The translations under genes were made by a program, and so were the position numbers. A DNA stretch of 64,000 nucleotides from Flectobacillus roseus (GTDB taxonomy: Bacteria; Bacteroidota; Bacteroidia; Cytophagales; Spirosomataceae): the NCBI RefSeq assembly GCF_030056665.1, contig NZ_JASHIG010000020.1. The stretch is one strand, 5' to 3'. Numbering within the stretch: the first letter of the stretch is position 1; every line of letters starts with the position of its first letter. Below the pieces are notes generated by a model, which ran no database searches, was not told the origin of the DNA, and was given only the letters and a program-made list of their open reading frames with translations. Positions 17,858-26,045 of this stretch are shown one piece after another.

Positions 17858-17867
17858 TATGTGTATT

Positions 17868-20741
17868 TTAGAAACCTCCATTATCGTAGAATGAACGACG
17901 ACGAGAGAGCTTGAGTTCTTGTAATAAGGACGATTTCACACGTAAGTCGAATGAGTAACTACTAGCACGACCATACAATGGACTGGCGGCTGGTGTCCAG
18001 TTAAACTGCATTTCCCAACAGTGTAAATCGCGATGGATACTAATATTGGTCAATGATACCCCTTTGTTAATAAAGTCATAACCTGACTGAACTTTAAAAT
18101 CCCACTTTTCGGTCATCTTTACACTACCAGAGAAGGTAACTGCGCTAACTGTTACGGCAGGTGCTAAACCACGTTTAGCATAGTTGTATTGATAACTAAA
18201 CTGAAACTCCCAAGGCACACTCCAGTCTACATAAGAATCGATATTGCGATTGATTTGTTTCATTTGTCCTTCAGTACCATTTGGGCTTGTTTTGGGTTTG
18301 TTTCCTCCAGGCTTAAAGCTTTTACCTATTGACATATTAAAGGCAGAAAGATTGGCTAGTCCTTTTCCTGTAGAAAACAAATATTCGTCTAATTGCTCAC
18401 CCACTGTACCATAGTTGGAGTTGACTTTATACACATAAGGGTCGAGCGTACCGCCGATATTGATATCAAATTTTTTGACTCTCGACGTAGCCCCAAAAGA
18501 TACAGGAGCTAATTTGTATTTAGTGGCAAAAAAGTTATAGTTAGTCGACAACGAGAGGTTATCGATGATGGTAATCTTTTCAAACTCCTTAGCGGCGGTG
18601 TCCGACTTAGCTTTTACTTTAGCCTCTATGGTATTGTTTAAGCTAAAATTAATCCCCCCCGATCTACTTCCGACATTGGTTAATGTGGGGTTAAAAGAGG
18701 ATATTCTAAGTGTATCTTTCTCTCCTGTGTTACTATTTGTTAGTACTACATCTTGATAAAAGCCATATTTTGTATCTGTAAAATCAGGAGTGTAGCTAAC
18801 ACTTACCGATGGTGTCATTACGTGACGAATACCTGCCAAACGCCCAAAGTTTTTAAAGTTTAGTGTCCCGTACAAACGAGTGTTCATACTCATCGTAAAG
18901 GCATATTGGTAATCGACAAATGACCCATTTGTCGTATCTATTTTCACAGCTCCAAGTCTTCTTAATGAATCTGAGGTAGCAAAGTTGTTAAAATTCAAGA
19001 ATTTGTAACTATACTTTCGAGTATAAACATTTCCTGATAGGCTCATCCCAGGTGTAAGGTTGATATAGCGACCAAGTTTGATATTCGGCAAAGAAATAGG
19101 GATAGAATACTGCATTTTCGTTTGCCCCTTACTCAAGATAGTACCTAAATTGTCAAAATTGAAACCAATAACCCCATCTCTTTCCAAATTTGTTGAAGTG
19201 GAATTAGTAATAGTTACAGGTTTATTAAGATTTGTATCTGTAGGGTCAACCCTACGATATACGGTATAAGGAAGCGACAAATACGAACGGTTGTCTAGTG
19301 CCACTTTGTTGGTAATACTTGTAGAGCCTGTAAAATCTAAGCCAAAACGGAATTGATCTATAAATCTTTCTGTTACGGCTTTTTTCTTTTTAAATGGTTG
19401 TATTTGATTTAGACCAAAGTTGTAATTAATGGCAGAAGTAACCTCTTTGGTTGTGGTATTCTGGGATATGTTCATACTTGCCCCTGTACGAATCGTCTGT
19501 CCAAAGTTTTTAGAATATTGTACCGATGAGTTAGTCGCATTGGAGGTATAGTTAGAGGTAACAAAGCTATTGTATTGATTATAGCTATTACTCACAACAT
19601 TGACCGATGCAGAGAAACTCGAATTACCTCTACTTTGTGGTGAGTGCGACCATTGAATCGAAAAGTCATTACGAACAGTAGGATCGACTTTCGACTCGTC
19701 AGGATCAATTCCTTTGCGGTATTGTACGTTAAAATTACCACTATAACGGTATCTTTTCACATATTGAGAGTTGGCTCCAAGCCCCCAACTACCATTACCA
19801 TAAATTTCGCCTGTAGCTCTTACACCAATATTGGGACTAAGCGCAAAATAATACCCCCCATCACGCAAGTAAAAACCACGACCTGAGGGTTCTTCGCCAT
19901 AAGTAGGCATCAAAATCCCCGAAGTACCTGACTCCTGTGGTGGGCGATATGGAAAAAATCCAAAAGGTAAACCTATCGGCAAGGGAATATTGTTGAGTTC
20001 GATGTGGAAAGGTCCTGCCACAATTTCTTTTTTTCCTACAATTTTAATTTTAGAGGCATTGATGTGGAAGTGTGGTTGTGCCAAATTACAGGTTGTATAA
20101 ATTGCATTTCGGATATATAGGTTATCCTCATCATCCTTTTTTACCTTTTTCCCTTGTACATAGCCTTCTCCTTGCTGAGTAACAATCCCTTGAATTAGGG
20201 CTTTTCTTGACTTAAAATTATACTTGATTTCATCGGCATTGTATTCGTCATTTCCCTGCTTAAATACGGGCTTACCTTTCACTTTTTTGGTAGTAGAATC
20301 CATCGTTCCGTTAGCGTCTACTTGATTAATGGCCCAATTAAGTTTGATAAAGTCTGCTTGCAAGGAAATATTCCCATACGTTACTTTGGCATCCCCATAA
20401 AGATACACGATTTGTTTTTCGGTATCCATAATGGTCGAATCTTGTGCTGTGTACTGTACAGTCGTTTCTAGTTCATCTTGCTTTTTGAGCGAATCAGGAA
20501 CAGTTTTTGCACCTTTCTTTCCTAAAGAATCAAGATTGTTTTTACGCAAAGTATCCACTGGCAAAACTTTGGTAGAAGTTGCAGTGGTTTTGGTAGATTT
20601 GCTGTTGTCTTTGCCTTTGAGAAGTCTTTGTGCATTTGCCGAATACGCAAAACCTAGTACGAACATCGTACCGATTAAGAGTAGGACTTTTTTTGAAAGA
20701 CTTAAAAAATTATATTTGCCTGTTCTATAGGAATTATCCAT
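17868..20741 (-). CDS. lptD: LptD-like LPS-assembly outer membrane protein
   Basis: 957 residues. A membrane-spanning or signal segment (about residues 16-38, SKKVLLLIGTMFVLGFAYSANA) precedes a Ser/Thr/Lys-rich linker, an OstA-like beta-jellyroll (about 95-250, with IVYLYGDAKVTYGNISLQAD and ADEIKYNFKSRKALIQG) and a long C-terminal beta-barrel full of alternating aromatic/polar strands. This matches the Bacteroidota 'putative LPS assembly protein LptD', larger than the E. coli protein (784). It would insert LPS into the outer leaflet. It diverges from an amidase and an MCE protein (20883-22775), a neighbourhood I recognise as recurrent in the phylum. Confidence 0.88.
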   Translation of the reverse strand: MDNSYRTGKYNFLSLSKKVLLLIGTMFVLGFAYSANAQRLLKGKDNSKSTKTTATSTKVLPVDTLRKNNLDSLGKKGAKTVPDSLKKQDELETTVQYTAQDSTIMDTEKQIVYLYGDAKVTYGNISLQADFIKLNWAINQVDANGTMDSTTKKVKGKPVFKQGNDEYNADEIKYNFKSRKALIQGIVTQQGEGYVQGKKVKKDDEDNLYIRNAIYTTCNLAQPHFHINASKIKIVGKKEIVAGPFHIELNNIPLPIGLPFGFFPYRPPQESGTSGILMPTYGEEPSGRGFYLRDGGYYFALSPNIGVRATGEIYGNGSWGLGANSQYVKRYRYSGNFNVQYRKGIDPDESKVDPTVRNDFSIQWSHSPQSRGNSSFSASVNVVSNSYNQYNSFVTSNYTSNATNSSVQYSKNFGQTIRTGASMNISQNTTTKEVTSAINYNFGLNQIQPFKKKKAVTERFIDQFRFGLDFTGSTSITNKVALDNRSYLSLPYTVYRRVDPTDTNLNKPVTITNSTSTNLERDGVIGFNFDNLGTILSKGQTKMQYSIPISLPNIKLGRYINLTPGMSLSGNVYTRKYSYKFLNFNNFATSDSLRRLGAVKIDTTNGSFVDYQYAFTMSMNTRLYGTLNFKNFGRLAGIRHVMTPSVSVSYTPDFTDTKYGFYQDVVLTNSNTGEKDTLRISSFNPTLTNVGSRSGGINFSLNNTIEAKVKAKSDTAAKEFEKITIIDNLSLSTNYNFFATKYKLAPVSFGATSRVKKFDINIGGTLDPYVYKVNSNYGTVGEQLDEYLFSTGKGLANLSAFNMSIGKSFKPGGNKPKTSPNGTEGQMKQINRNIDSYVDWSVPWEFQFSYQYNYAKRGLAPAVTVSAVTFSGSVKMTEKWDFKVQSGYDFINKGVSLTNISIHRDLHCWEMQFNWTPAASPLYGRASSYSFDLRVKSSLLQELKLSRRRSFYDNGGF

Positions 20742-20882
20742 TGTATAGGACGAGTTCTAGTAAATTATTGGAAAATAAAGCATTCTTAACTTTAATGCCT
20801 TCCAATTTTATCAATTCAAAAAAGATTTAAAATACAAAATTACTTTATATAACGTTCTTGTTTACGAACCAGCCTGAAAATA

Positions 20883-21698
20883 ATGTTAAACTTTCTTAAA
20901 GGTTTCTCTCTAATACTAATGATCGGTGGTTTAACTGGCTTCAGTTTGCCACAAATAGAGTCTATGCCTGACTCTATTGCAGTTACATCGGCTAGTACCA
21001 ATATTCGTACCATTGTACTAGATGCAGGTCACGGCGGCAAAGACCCTGGCTGTTCGGGGCCATCGGGTGTACGAGAAAAAAATATAGCTTTAAAAATCGT
21101 ATTGGCTCTTGGCAAAAAAATCAAAGAAGAATACCCCAACATTAAAGTATATTACACCCGTCAGACCGATGTATTTGTTAATTTGCACGAGCGCTCGGCC
21201 ATTGCTAATCGTAATAGGGCTAACCTTTTTATCTCTGTTCATTGTAATTCACATCCTTCCAAAAAATTCAAAGGAACTGAAACATATACGATGGGGTTAC
21301 ATAAAACAGGAGAAAACCTAGATGTCGCCAAAAGGGAAAACTCAGTAATTTTGCAAGAAAAGGATTATAGAAAGACCTATAATGGTTTTGACCCTAACTC
21401 TCCATTGGCTCATATCATGATGGCAAATTATCAAAGTGCCTTTATGAATAATAGTCTTAAATTTGCTCAAAAAATCGAACGTCAGTTCAAAAGATATAGC
21501 GACCGCACAAGTTATGGCGTAAAACAAGCAGGTTTTTTAGTTTTGTGGGAAACGGCTATGCCAAGTGTATTGGTGGAAGTAGGTTTCTTAACAAACCCCA
21601 ACGAGGAAGATTACCTCTCGTCTTCTGACGGTCAGGATGAGGTAGCTAAATCTATTTTCAGAGCTTTTAAGTCTTACAAAGAAGAAATTGAAAACTAA
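20883..21698 (+). CDS. N-acetylmuramoyl-L-alanine amidase (Amidase_3)
   Basis: 271 residues with an N-terminal signal or membrane segment (LKGFSLILMIGGLTGFSLP). The zinc amidase domain has IVLDAGHGGKDPGCSG (first His and, shortly after, Glu in REKNIALK), NLFISVHCNS with the second His, and SVLVEVGFLTNPNE with the catalytic Glu near residue 241. It cleaves the amide between N-acetylmuramic acid and the peptide stem, in the periplasm, for daughter-cell separation or wall turnover. The mlaD-like gene follows after about 126 bases. Confidence 0.93.
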   Translation: MLNFLKGFSLILMIGGLTGFSLPQIESMPDSIAVTSASTNIRTIVLDAGHGGKDPGCSGPSGVREKNIALKIVLALGKKIKEEYPNIKVYYTRQTDVFVNLHERSAIANRNRANLFISVHCNSHPSKKFKGTETYTMGLHKTGENLDVAKRENSVILQEKDYRKTYNGFDPNSPLAHIMMANYQSAFMNNSLKFAQKIERQFKRYSDRTSYGVKQAGFLVLWETAMPSVLVEVGFLTNPNEEDYLSSSDGQDEVAKSIFRAFKSYKEEIEN

Positions 21699-21824
21699 GC
21701 TGGTGGAAAAACGCTTTTCCATTGTCATTGCTTTATAATACTCACATTAAAGAGTTTGGTCTAAGCTCTTATTTAGTAAATAGTGGTTTTCATAAAATCA
21801 CGCTCTTTACCATTTCTTACATCA

Positions 21825-22775
21825 ATGAATATATCAAAAGAAGCGAAAGTCGGTATTTTAGCTGTAATCTCATTTACAGCGCTCTATCTTGGTTTTAATT
21901 TTCTGAAGGGTTCTTCATTTTTCTCTTCAGAAAAAACATATTATGTTACATTCAACGACGTACAAGGCCTAGTTCCTTCTAGCCAAGTGGCTTTGAGCGG
22001 TCTTAAGGTCGGGATTGTAAAAGACGTAATACTACAAGATAATGCTCAACATTCAATCCAAGTAATATTAAGTATCCGCAAAGATCTAATCTTACCACAA
22101 GGTACTAAAGCTATTTTAGCATCCGATGGTTTATTGGGCGGAAAGCTCATTCGCTTAGAAATGGGAAAAGGTTCTGCTATTGCTGATGGAGGCCAACTAA
22201 AAGGTACTTTGGAAACAGGTCTGACGGACGTCCTCAAGGAAAAAGCTTTGCCAGCACTCAATCATGTAGACTCCTTATTGATTACGCTCAAAACTGTAGT
22301 AGCAGGCTTCCAATCTACTTCAGCAGCGTTAAATATATTACTCAAAAACTCTAATTCTACCATTACGACGCTTGGCACTTCTATGAATAGCACTATTGCC
22401 GAAAATCGTTCGAATCTTAATGGCATCACTGGAAACTTGAAAACACTTTCAGGAAATTTAGTAGAAACAGAAAAGCAATTCAAGCCTCTTTTAGGGAAGT
22501 TCAACAAAATGGCTGACTCACTAAACGCACTCAAAATCAATCAAGCGTTGGCTAGTACACAAAAGTCATTGGATGAATTACAAAAGATAATGGCAGGAAT
22601 TCAAGCAGGAAAAGGGAGTATCGGTAAAATCTTGAAAGACGATTCTTTATATACCAACCTAAACAAAACTATGGTTGATTTGGATAAACTCCTCATTGAC
22701 TTCCGCTTGGCACCAAAACGCTATGTTAACATTTCAGTTTTTGGCAAAAAAACACCTCCACCAGCGGTGAAGTAG
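21825..22775 (+). CDS. MlaD/MCE family lipid-transport protein
   Basis: 316 residues from ATG 21825 (a GTG 42 bases upstream is in frame but gives an atypical extension). An N-terminal membrane anchor (AKVGILAVISFTALYLGFNF) is followed by one MCE domain (about residues 38-118, with FNDVQGLVPSSQVALSGLKV) and a long C-terminal helical region rich in Leu, Ser and Asn that would form the coiled-coil tube. It is the substrate-binding part of an Mla-type phospholipid transporter between the two membranes. The ATPase and permease partners are not in the window. Repeat R2-a begins at its stop codon. Confidence 0.9.
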   Translation: MNISKEAKVGILAVISFTALYLGFNFLKGSSFFSSEKTYYVTFNDVQGLVPSSQVALSGLKVGIVKDVILQDNAQHSIQVILSIRKDLILPQGTKAILASDGLLGGKLIRLEMGKGSAIADGGQLKGTLETGLTDVLKEKALPALNHVDSLLITLKTVVAGFQSTSAALNILLKNSNSTITTLGTSMNSTIAENRSNLNGITGNLKTLSGNLVETEKQFKPLLGKFNKMADSLNALKINQALASTQKSLDELQKIMAGIQAGKGSIGKILKDDSLYTNLNKTMVDLDKLLIDFRLAPKRYVNISVFGKKTPPPAVK

Positions 22776-22965
22776 TGATGAGTAGTAAGTTTTGAGTGCG
22801 GAATGTTCTAAGAATTTTAAACTATTTCAGATTTAGGATTTCGGAAATAAAGAATAATACCTTTGTTTTTTACAAAATATAGAAGCTTATACTTCCGAAA
22901 TCCCAAATCCAATATCCGAAATTGTTTTTATAATACTTTGCACTCAAAACTCACAATTCATCACT
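22774..22965. repeat. Dispersed inverted repeat R2, copy a
   Basis: Starts at the mlaD stop codon and ends two bases before the Lrp stop codon, so it fills the convergent gap. The left end AGTGATGAGTAGTAAGTTTT is mirrored by AAAACTCACAATTCATCACT on the right. An inner pair (TTAGGATTTCGGAAAT / ACTTCCGAAATCCCAAAT) extends the hairpin. Confidence 0.75.
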
Positions 22966-22967
22966 TA

Positions 22968-23435
22968 TTAGACTTGTATCGGAACGGGCGTTTGGCTTTT
23001 GATTTCGTTTACAACAAACCTACTTTGTGCATTTCCGATATTGGCCAATGTTGCCAATTTATGTAAGATAAACTGACGATATTCGTCCATATCTTTTACC
23101 AATACCTTCAGTAAAAAATCCGCTCCTCCCGAAATACAATAACATTCTACTACCTCTGGTAGCAACAGTACATCGCGCTCAAACTGTGCCAAATATTCTG
23201 CGGCATGCTCTTTTAGTGTCACATCGACCAACACCACCAGTCCTTTTCCCAATTTAGACTTATTGAGAATAGCCGTGTATTTCTCGATTATTCCATCTTG
23301 CTCAAGACGTTTGATACGCTCATGAACGGGCGTTGTTGTCAAATTAAGCTTTGCGGCAATCTCTTTATTGGTCATCAAAGCATCCTCTTGCAACAATTTT
23401 AATATCCTTAAATCTGTATTATCTAACGAAGCCAT
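22968..23435 (-). CDS. Lrp/AsnC family transcriptional regulator
   Basis: 155 residues with the standard layout: an N-terminal winged helix-turn-helix (LDNTDLRILKLLQEDALMTN and EIAAKLNLTTTPVHERIKRL) and a C-terminal RAM ligand-binding domain (residues ~70-150, with EVVECYCISGGADFLLKVLV). The LTTTPVHERIK recognition helix is like flavobacterial Lrp proteins. It diverges from a small gene of unknown function at 23649, with a 213-base AT-rich spacer where the regulator could bind. The effector amino acid cannot be read from the sequence. A second Lrp is at 58571-59041. Confidence 0.92.
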   Translation of the reverse strand: MASLDNTDLRILKLLQEDALMTNKEIAAKLNLTTTPVHERIKRLEQDGIIEKYTAILNKSKLGKGLVVLVDVTLKEHAAEYLAQFERDVLLLPEVVECYCISGGADFLLKVLVKDMDEYRQFILHKLATLANIGNAQSRFVVNEIKSQTPVPIQV

Positions 23436-23559
23436 AGAATAAAAATCTTTTTTGAGATTAAATCACCACCTTTATAATAAAAATAATCCACAAATATTCA
23501 ATATAAAAGAATCATAATCTAATATAATTATAAATATTGGACTATAGTTCTTTATTTTA

Positions 23560-23567
23560 TAAATTTG
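23560..23567 (+). promoter_or_regulatory. Candidate -7 box for the small gene at 23649
   Basis: TAAATTTG matches TAnnTTTG in the Lrp-divergent spacer. The -33 position carries ATTG rather than TTTG about 20 bases upstream. The predicted leader is about 75 bases. Confidence 0.4.
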
Positions 23568-23648
23568 ATAAAATTTAATGCTAAAACCAAAATCGTAAAA
23601 TCGATTATAAGCGTTAGTAATTATGTAATCATAAACAATTATAAGCTT

Positions 23649-23969
23649 ATGGAAACTTACCTTCTCACACTCGGCTTTCAGGACAACGATTTCACTGTTC
23701 ATTTACTGATGAACACGCTTCAAAAATATTTTGAAGAAGTCCAATTTATTGAATTAAGCAACCGTGAAGAAGTCTCACGATACCGTAAGTTACGCCTTGT
23801 TGTCAATGCAGATTGGAATAGCTTATTGAACGCCTCCAAACATTTAGAAAAAATTAGCGCTGTATTTGAAATTCAAATTATGGATCTAAGCTCTGGCGAC
23901 ACTCCAAGCTTATGTGGTATATATCGTAAACAAAGAAACCCGACAAATTATTACCGCACAGCGGCATAA
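23649..23969 (+). CDS. Small protein of unknown function
   Basis: 106 residues from ATG 23649 (METYLLTLGFQDNDFTVHLL); an upstream in-frame ATG at 23565 would add an AT-rich extension overlapping the -7 box and is rejected. I do not recognise the family. The sequence alternates predicted strands and helices (strand, helix LLMNTLQKYFEE, strand, RKLRLVVNADW, helix, strand VFEIQIMDL), about the size and pattern of an ACT- or ferredoxin-like fold, but that is only an impression. It has a charged C-terminus and no signal or membrane segment. It is divergent from an Lrp gene and has its own terminator. Confidence 0.7.
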   Translation: METYLLTLGFQDNDFTVHLLMNTLQKYFEEVQFIELSNREEVSRYRKLRLVVNADWNSLLNASKHLEKISAVFEIQIMDLSSGDTPSLCGIYRKQRNPTNYYRTAA

Positions 23970-23995
23970 TCACTTTTGGTGATATCAACATAAAC

Positions 23996-24036
23996 AGGCA
24001 TAAAGGTGTATTCTGCTCCTTTATGCCTATTTTTTT
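23996..24036 (+). terminator. Terminator after the small gene
   Basis: AGGCATAAAGG (23996-24006) and CCTTTATGCCT (24018-24028) form a perfect 11-bp stem with an 11-base loop, followed by A and seven T. It lies between convergent genes and favours the plus strand. Confidence 0.85.
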
Positions 24037-24045
24037 ACCCAGTCA

Positions 24046-24936
24046 TCAATCATATCTAAAATCTACCGAGCTGGCGGTATCCAAAAAGTTATGCAAAATC
24101 GGATTGGTATCGTCTTTCCTCCAAACCATTGACAACTGCGTTCTTTCTGGCAATTGGTCTAAATCAATGAATCGCACATTAACTGGCGAACTAATGCGGT
24201 AGGAAGATGGCAACAAGCTTACACCTAAATTATGCTCAACCAATTTTAAAATCGTAGTCCCAAAATTTGACTCATGAATAATATTGGGTAAAAATCCTTC
24301 ACGCTCACACATTCTCAACAAAATATCATGGTAGGTCGAGCCTGCATGCCTTGGAGGTAAGATAAACGATTCGTTTTGTACTTGTCTCAGTCCCGTAAAG
24401 TTTTCCTTAGTCAAAGGATGGTTTGGAGGAACGACTAGCGAAAAACATTCCTCAAAAATGAGCCTCGAATTCAAATATTTATCTGGAATTGGTTCTCTTA
24501 CAAAGCCAACATCCACCTGATAATTTTGTAAAGACTCAAATAATTTATTTTCTAGTACCTCAGACAATACCGCTCGAATCTTGGGGAAGTATAATTTTAA
24601 TGCCGATAGCAAAGTTGGCAAAACTGAGAATACAGCCGACCCCGGGTGTGCAATTCTCAAATCACCCTCCTCGCCTCTATGTATCAATTGTGTTCTGAGA
24701 CGCACATATTCTAGCTGTGAAAGTATTCTTGATGCCTCATTTTGAAGATATTCGCCTGCAGGAGTCAGTTTTACGTTTCGTTTATCTCGTTCAAAAAGCA
24801 CTACATCCAATTCATTTTCCAATTGTTGAATTTGTCGGCTCAAAGCTGGCTGTGCTACATATAGCTTTTCAGCAGCCTTCGAAAAGTGCAACTCAGAGGC
24901 TACACCCAAAAAATATTCTAGTTGTCGAATATCCAT
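24046..24936 (-). CDS. LysR family transcriptional regulator
   Basis: 296 residues. The N-terminal winged HTH (MDIRQLEYFLGVASELHFSK, then AAEKLYVAQPALSRQIQQLE) is very typical of the CatR/BenM-like LysR branch. It is followed by a two-lobed periplasmic-binding-like effector domain (about residues 90-290). It diverges from a GNAT acetyltransferase with 96 bases between start codons, the classical arrangement in which a LysR protein controls its divergent neighbour and itself. The effector is unknown. Confidence 0.92.
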   Translation of the reverse strand: MDIRQLEYFLGVASELHFSKAAEKLYVAQPALSRQIQQLENELDVVLFERDKRNVKLTPAGEYLQNEASRILSQLEYVRLRTQLIHRGEEGDLRIAHPGSAVFSVLPTLLSALKLYFPKIRAVLSEVLENKLFESLQNYQVDVGFVREPIPDKYLNSRLIFEECFSLVVPPNHPLTKENFTGLRQVQNESFILPPRHAGSTYHDILLRMCEREGFLPNIIHESNFGTTILKLVEHNLGVSLLPSSYRISSPVNVRFIDLDQLPERTQLSMVWRKDDTNPILHNFLDTASSVDFRYD

Positions 24937-24990
24937 ACTTATAACAAAAAAGCATTATTTGATATAAAATAAGTATTTTTTCTTATAAGT
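24937..24990. promoter_or_regulatory. Candidate LysR operator in the divergent LysR-GNAT spacer
   Basis: ACTTATAA (24937-24944) and TTATAAGT (24983-24990) are exact reverse complements, with a further ATAAGT at 24969-24974. Such spaced half-sites suit a tetrameric LysR regulator, but the region is AT-rich and chance cannot be excluded. Confidence 0.35.
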
Positions 24991-25032
24991 TCAAAAGATT
25001 TTCTTTGTACTATCAAAACATTAGTTAACGTC

Positions 25033-25536
25033 ATGCAAGTACAAATAGCTAATTCTTCTCATGTAGAAGCACTCCTTGCACTAGCCCGTCGCACTTTCGT
25101 AGATACCTATGCCATTTATAATACGCCCGAAAATCTGCAATTATATCTGGACACGAATTTTACGCCAGCAATAATGGCAGACGAACTATCCGAAAAAGGG
25201 AGTACTTATCTGGTGGGGTTTGAAGACAATACGATGATTGCTTTTGCCAAAATTCGAACAATAGATACAATTCTGGAAGATTCGGAGGCTGCCGAGATAC
25301 AGCGTATTTACGTTGATCAAAGTTATCATAGCAAAGGACTAGGCTCGGTAATGATGCAAGCCTGTATTGATTATGCGAAACAGCAAGGTTTCAAGAAAAT
25401 GGGCTTGGGCGTTTGGGAAAACAATCCGAAAGCCATCGCTTTTTATACTAAGTGGGGCTTCGAAAAAGTAGGGGTGCATAGTTTCGTATTAGGCTCTGAA
25501 GAACAAAATGATTTTATTCTTTTGAAAAATCTCTAA
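25033..25536 (+). CDS. GNAT family N-acetyltransferase
   Basis: 167 residues with one GNAT domain. The acetyl-CoA-binding motif A is visible as IQRIYVDQSYHSKGLGSVMM (about residues 96-115), followed by motif B KMGLGVWENNPKAIAFYTKW and GFEKVGVHSF. The overall layout resembles the bacterial GNATs annotated as spermidine/polyamine or generic small-molecule acetyltransferases, but the acceptor cannot be determined. It is divergent from, and probably controlled by, the LysR protein. Confidence 0.88.
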   Translation: MQVQIANSSHVEALLALARRTFVDTYAIYNTPENLQLYLDTNFTPAIMADELSEKGSTYLVGFEDNTMIAFAKIRTIDTILEDSEAAEIQRIYVDQSYHSKGLGSVMMQACIDYAKQQGFKKMGLGVWENNPKAIAFYTKWGFEKVGVHSFVLGSEEQNDFILLKNL

Positions 25537-25574
25537 TTGAAAGAGAAAACAAAACGCATTTTGAGAAAAGCATA

Positions 25575-25591
25575 AGTATGAGTTTTGAGTG
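25575..25591 (+). repeat. R2 left-end fragment
   Basis: AGTATGAGTTTTGAGTG resembles the left end of R2 and lies directly before R1 copy b, showing the two families can be adjacent. Confidence 0.45.
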
Positions 25592-25614
25592 TAATATCTT
25601 GATTGCAAAATAGA

Positions 25615-25726
25615 ATTTAATTTTTGAAGCTTTCGGCTTTCGGCGGTAGGATTTGGAAAAAAGCATGGCTATGGGTAATAAAAAACATTTTAATACTCTT
25701 TGCCTTGTGCCTGTTGCCTAAAAACA
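25615..25726 (+). repeat. Dispersed intergenic repeat R1, copy b
   Basis: Contains GCAAAATAGAATTTAATTTT, GCTTTCGGCTTTCGGC, AAAAAACATTTTAATAC and CTTTGCCTTGTGCCTGTTGC in the R1 order. It lies in the 509-base convergent gap between the GNAT gene and hemB. Further right (25945-26010) is a degraded R1-like stretch (CAGCTCTGGGCGCTTGGCAA ... AAACATTT). A short hairpin AAAGCCTC/GAGGCTTT is at 25897-25925, without a U-tract. Nothing else is seen in the gap. Confidence 0.65.
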
Positions 25727-26045
25727 TATAGTCCTGAACGATTACTTAAATTTTAACTATTACATAAATATATCAGCAAGGTACGCTTTGCAATTTTCTT
25801 CTGTTCAAAAAAAACAATCTCTTAGACAAGCTTAAGCTTTAACCTGAGAAATTATTAAAAATTAAAATTATCAAATAATAGAAAAGGTTAATGACTAAAG
25901 CCTCCTACCTATGGTGAGAGGCTTTGTATTTGATAATAACGCCTTATTAGGTTTTCGGCAATCAGCTCTGGGCGCTTGGCAAAATATGTTTATGGTTTCT
26001 AAACATTTAGCCTATTGCACAGAGCTTAATGCCGAAAGCCCACTA

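Noticed and set aside
25894..25930. Terminator at AAAGCCTC...GAGGCTTT
   Set aside because: Only an 8-bp stem with no U-tract on either strand. Mentioned within the gap description but not called.
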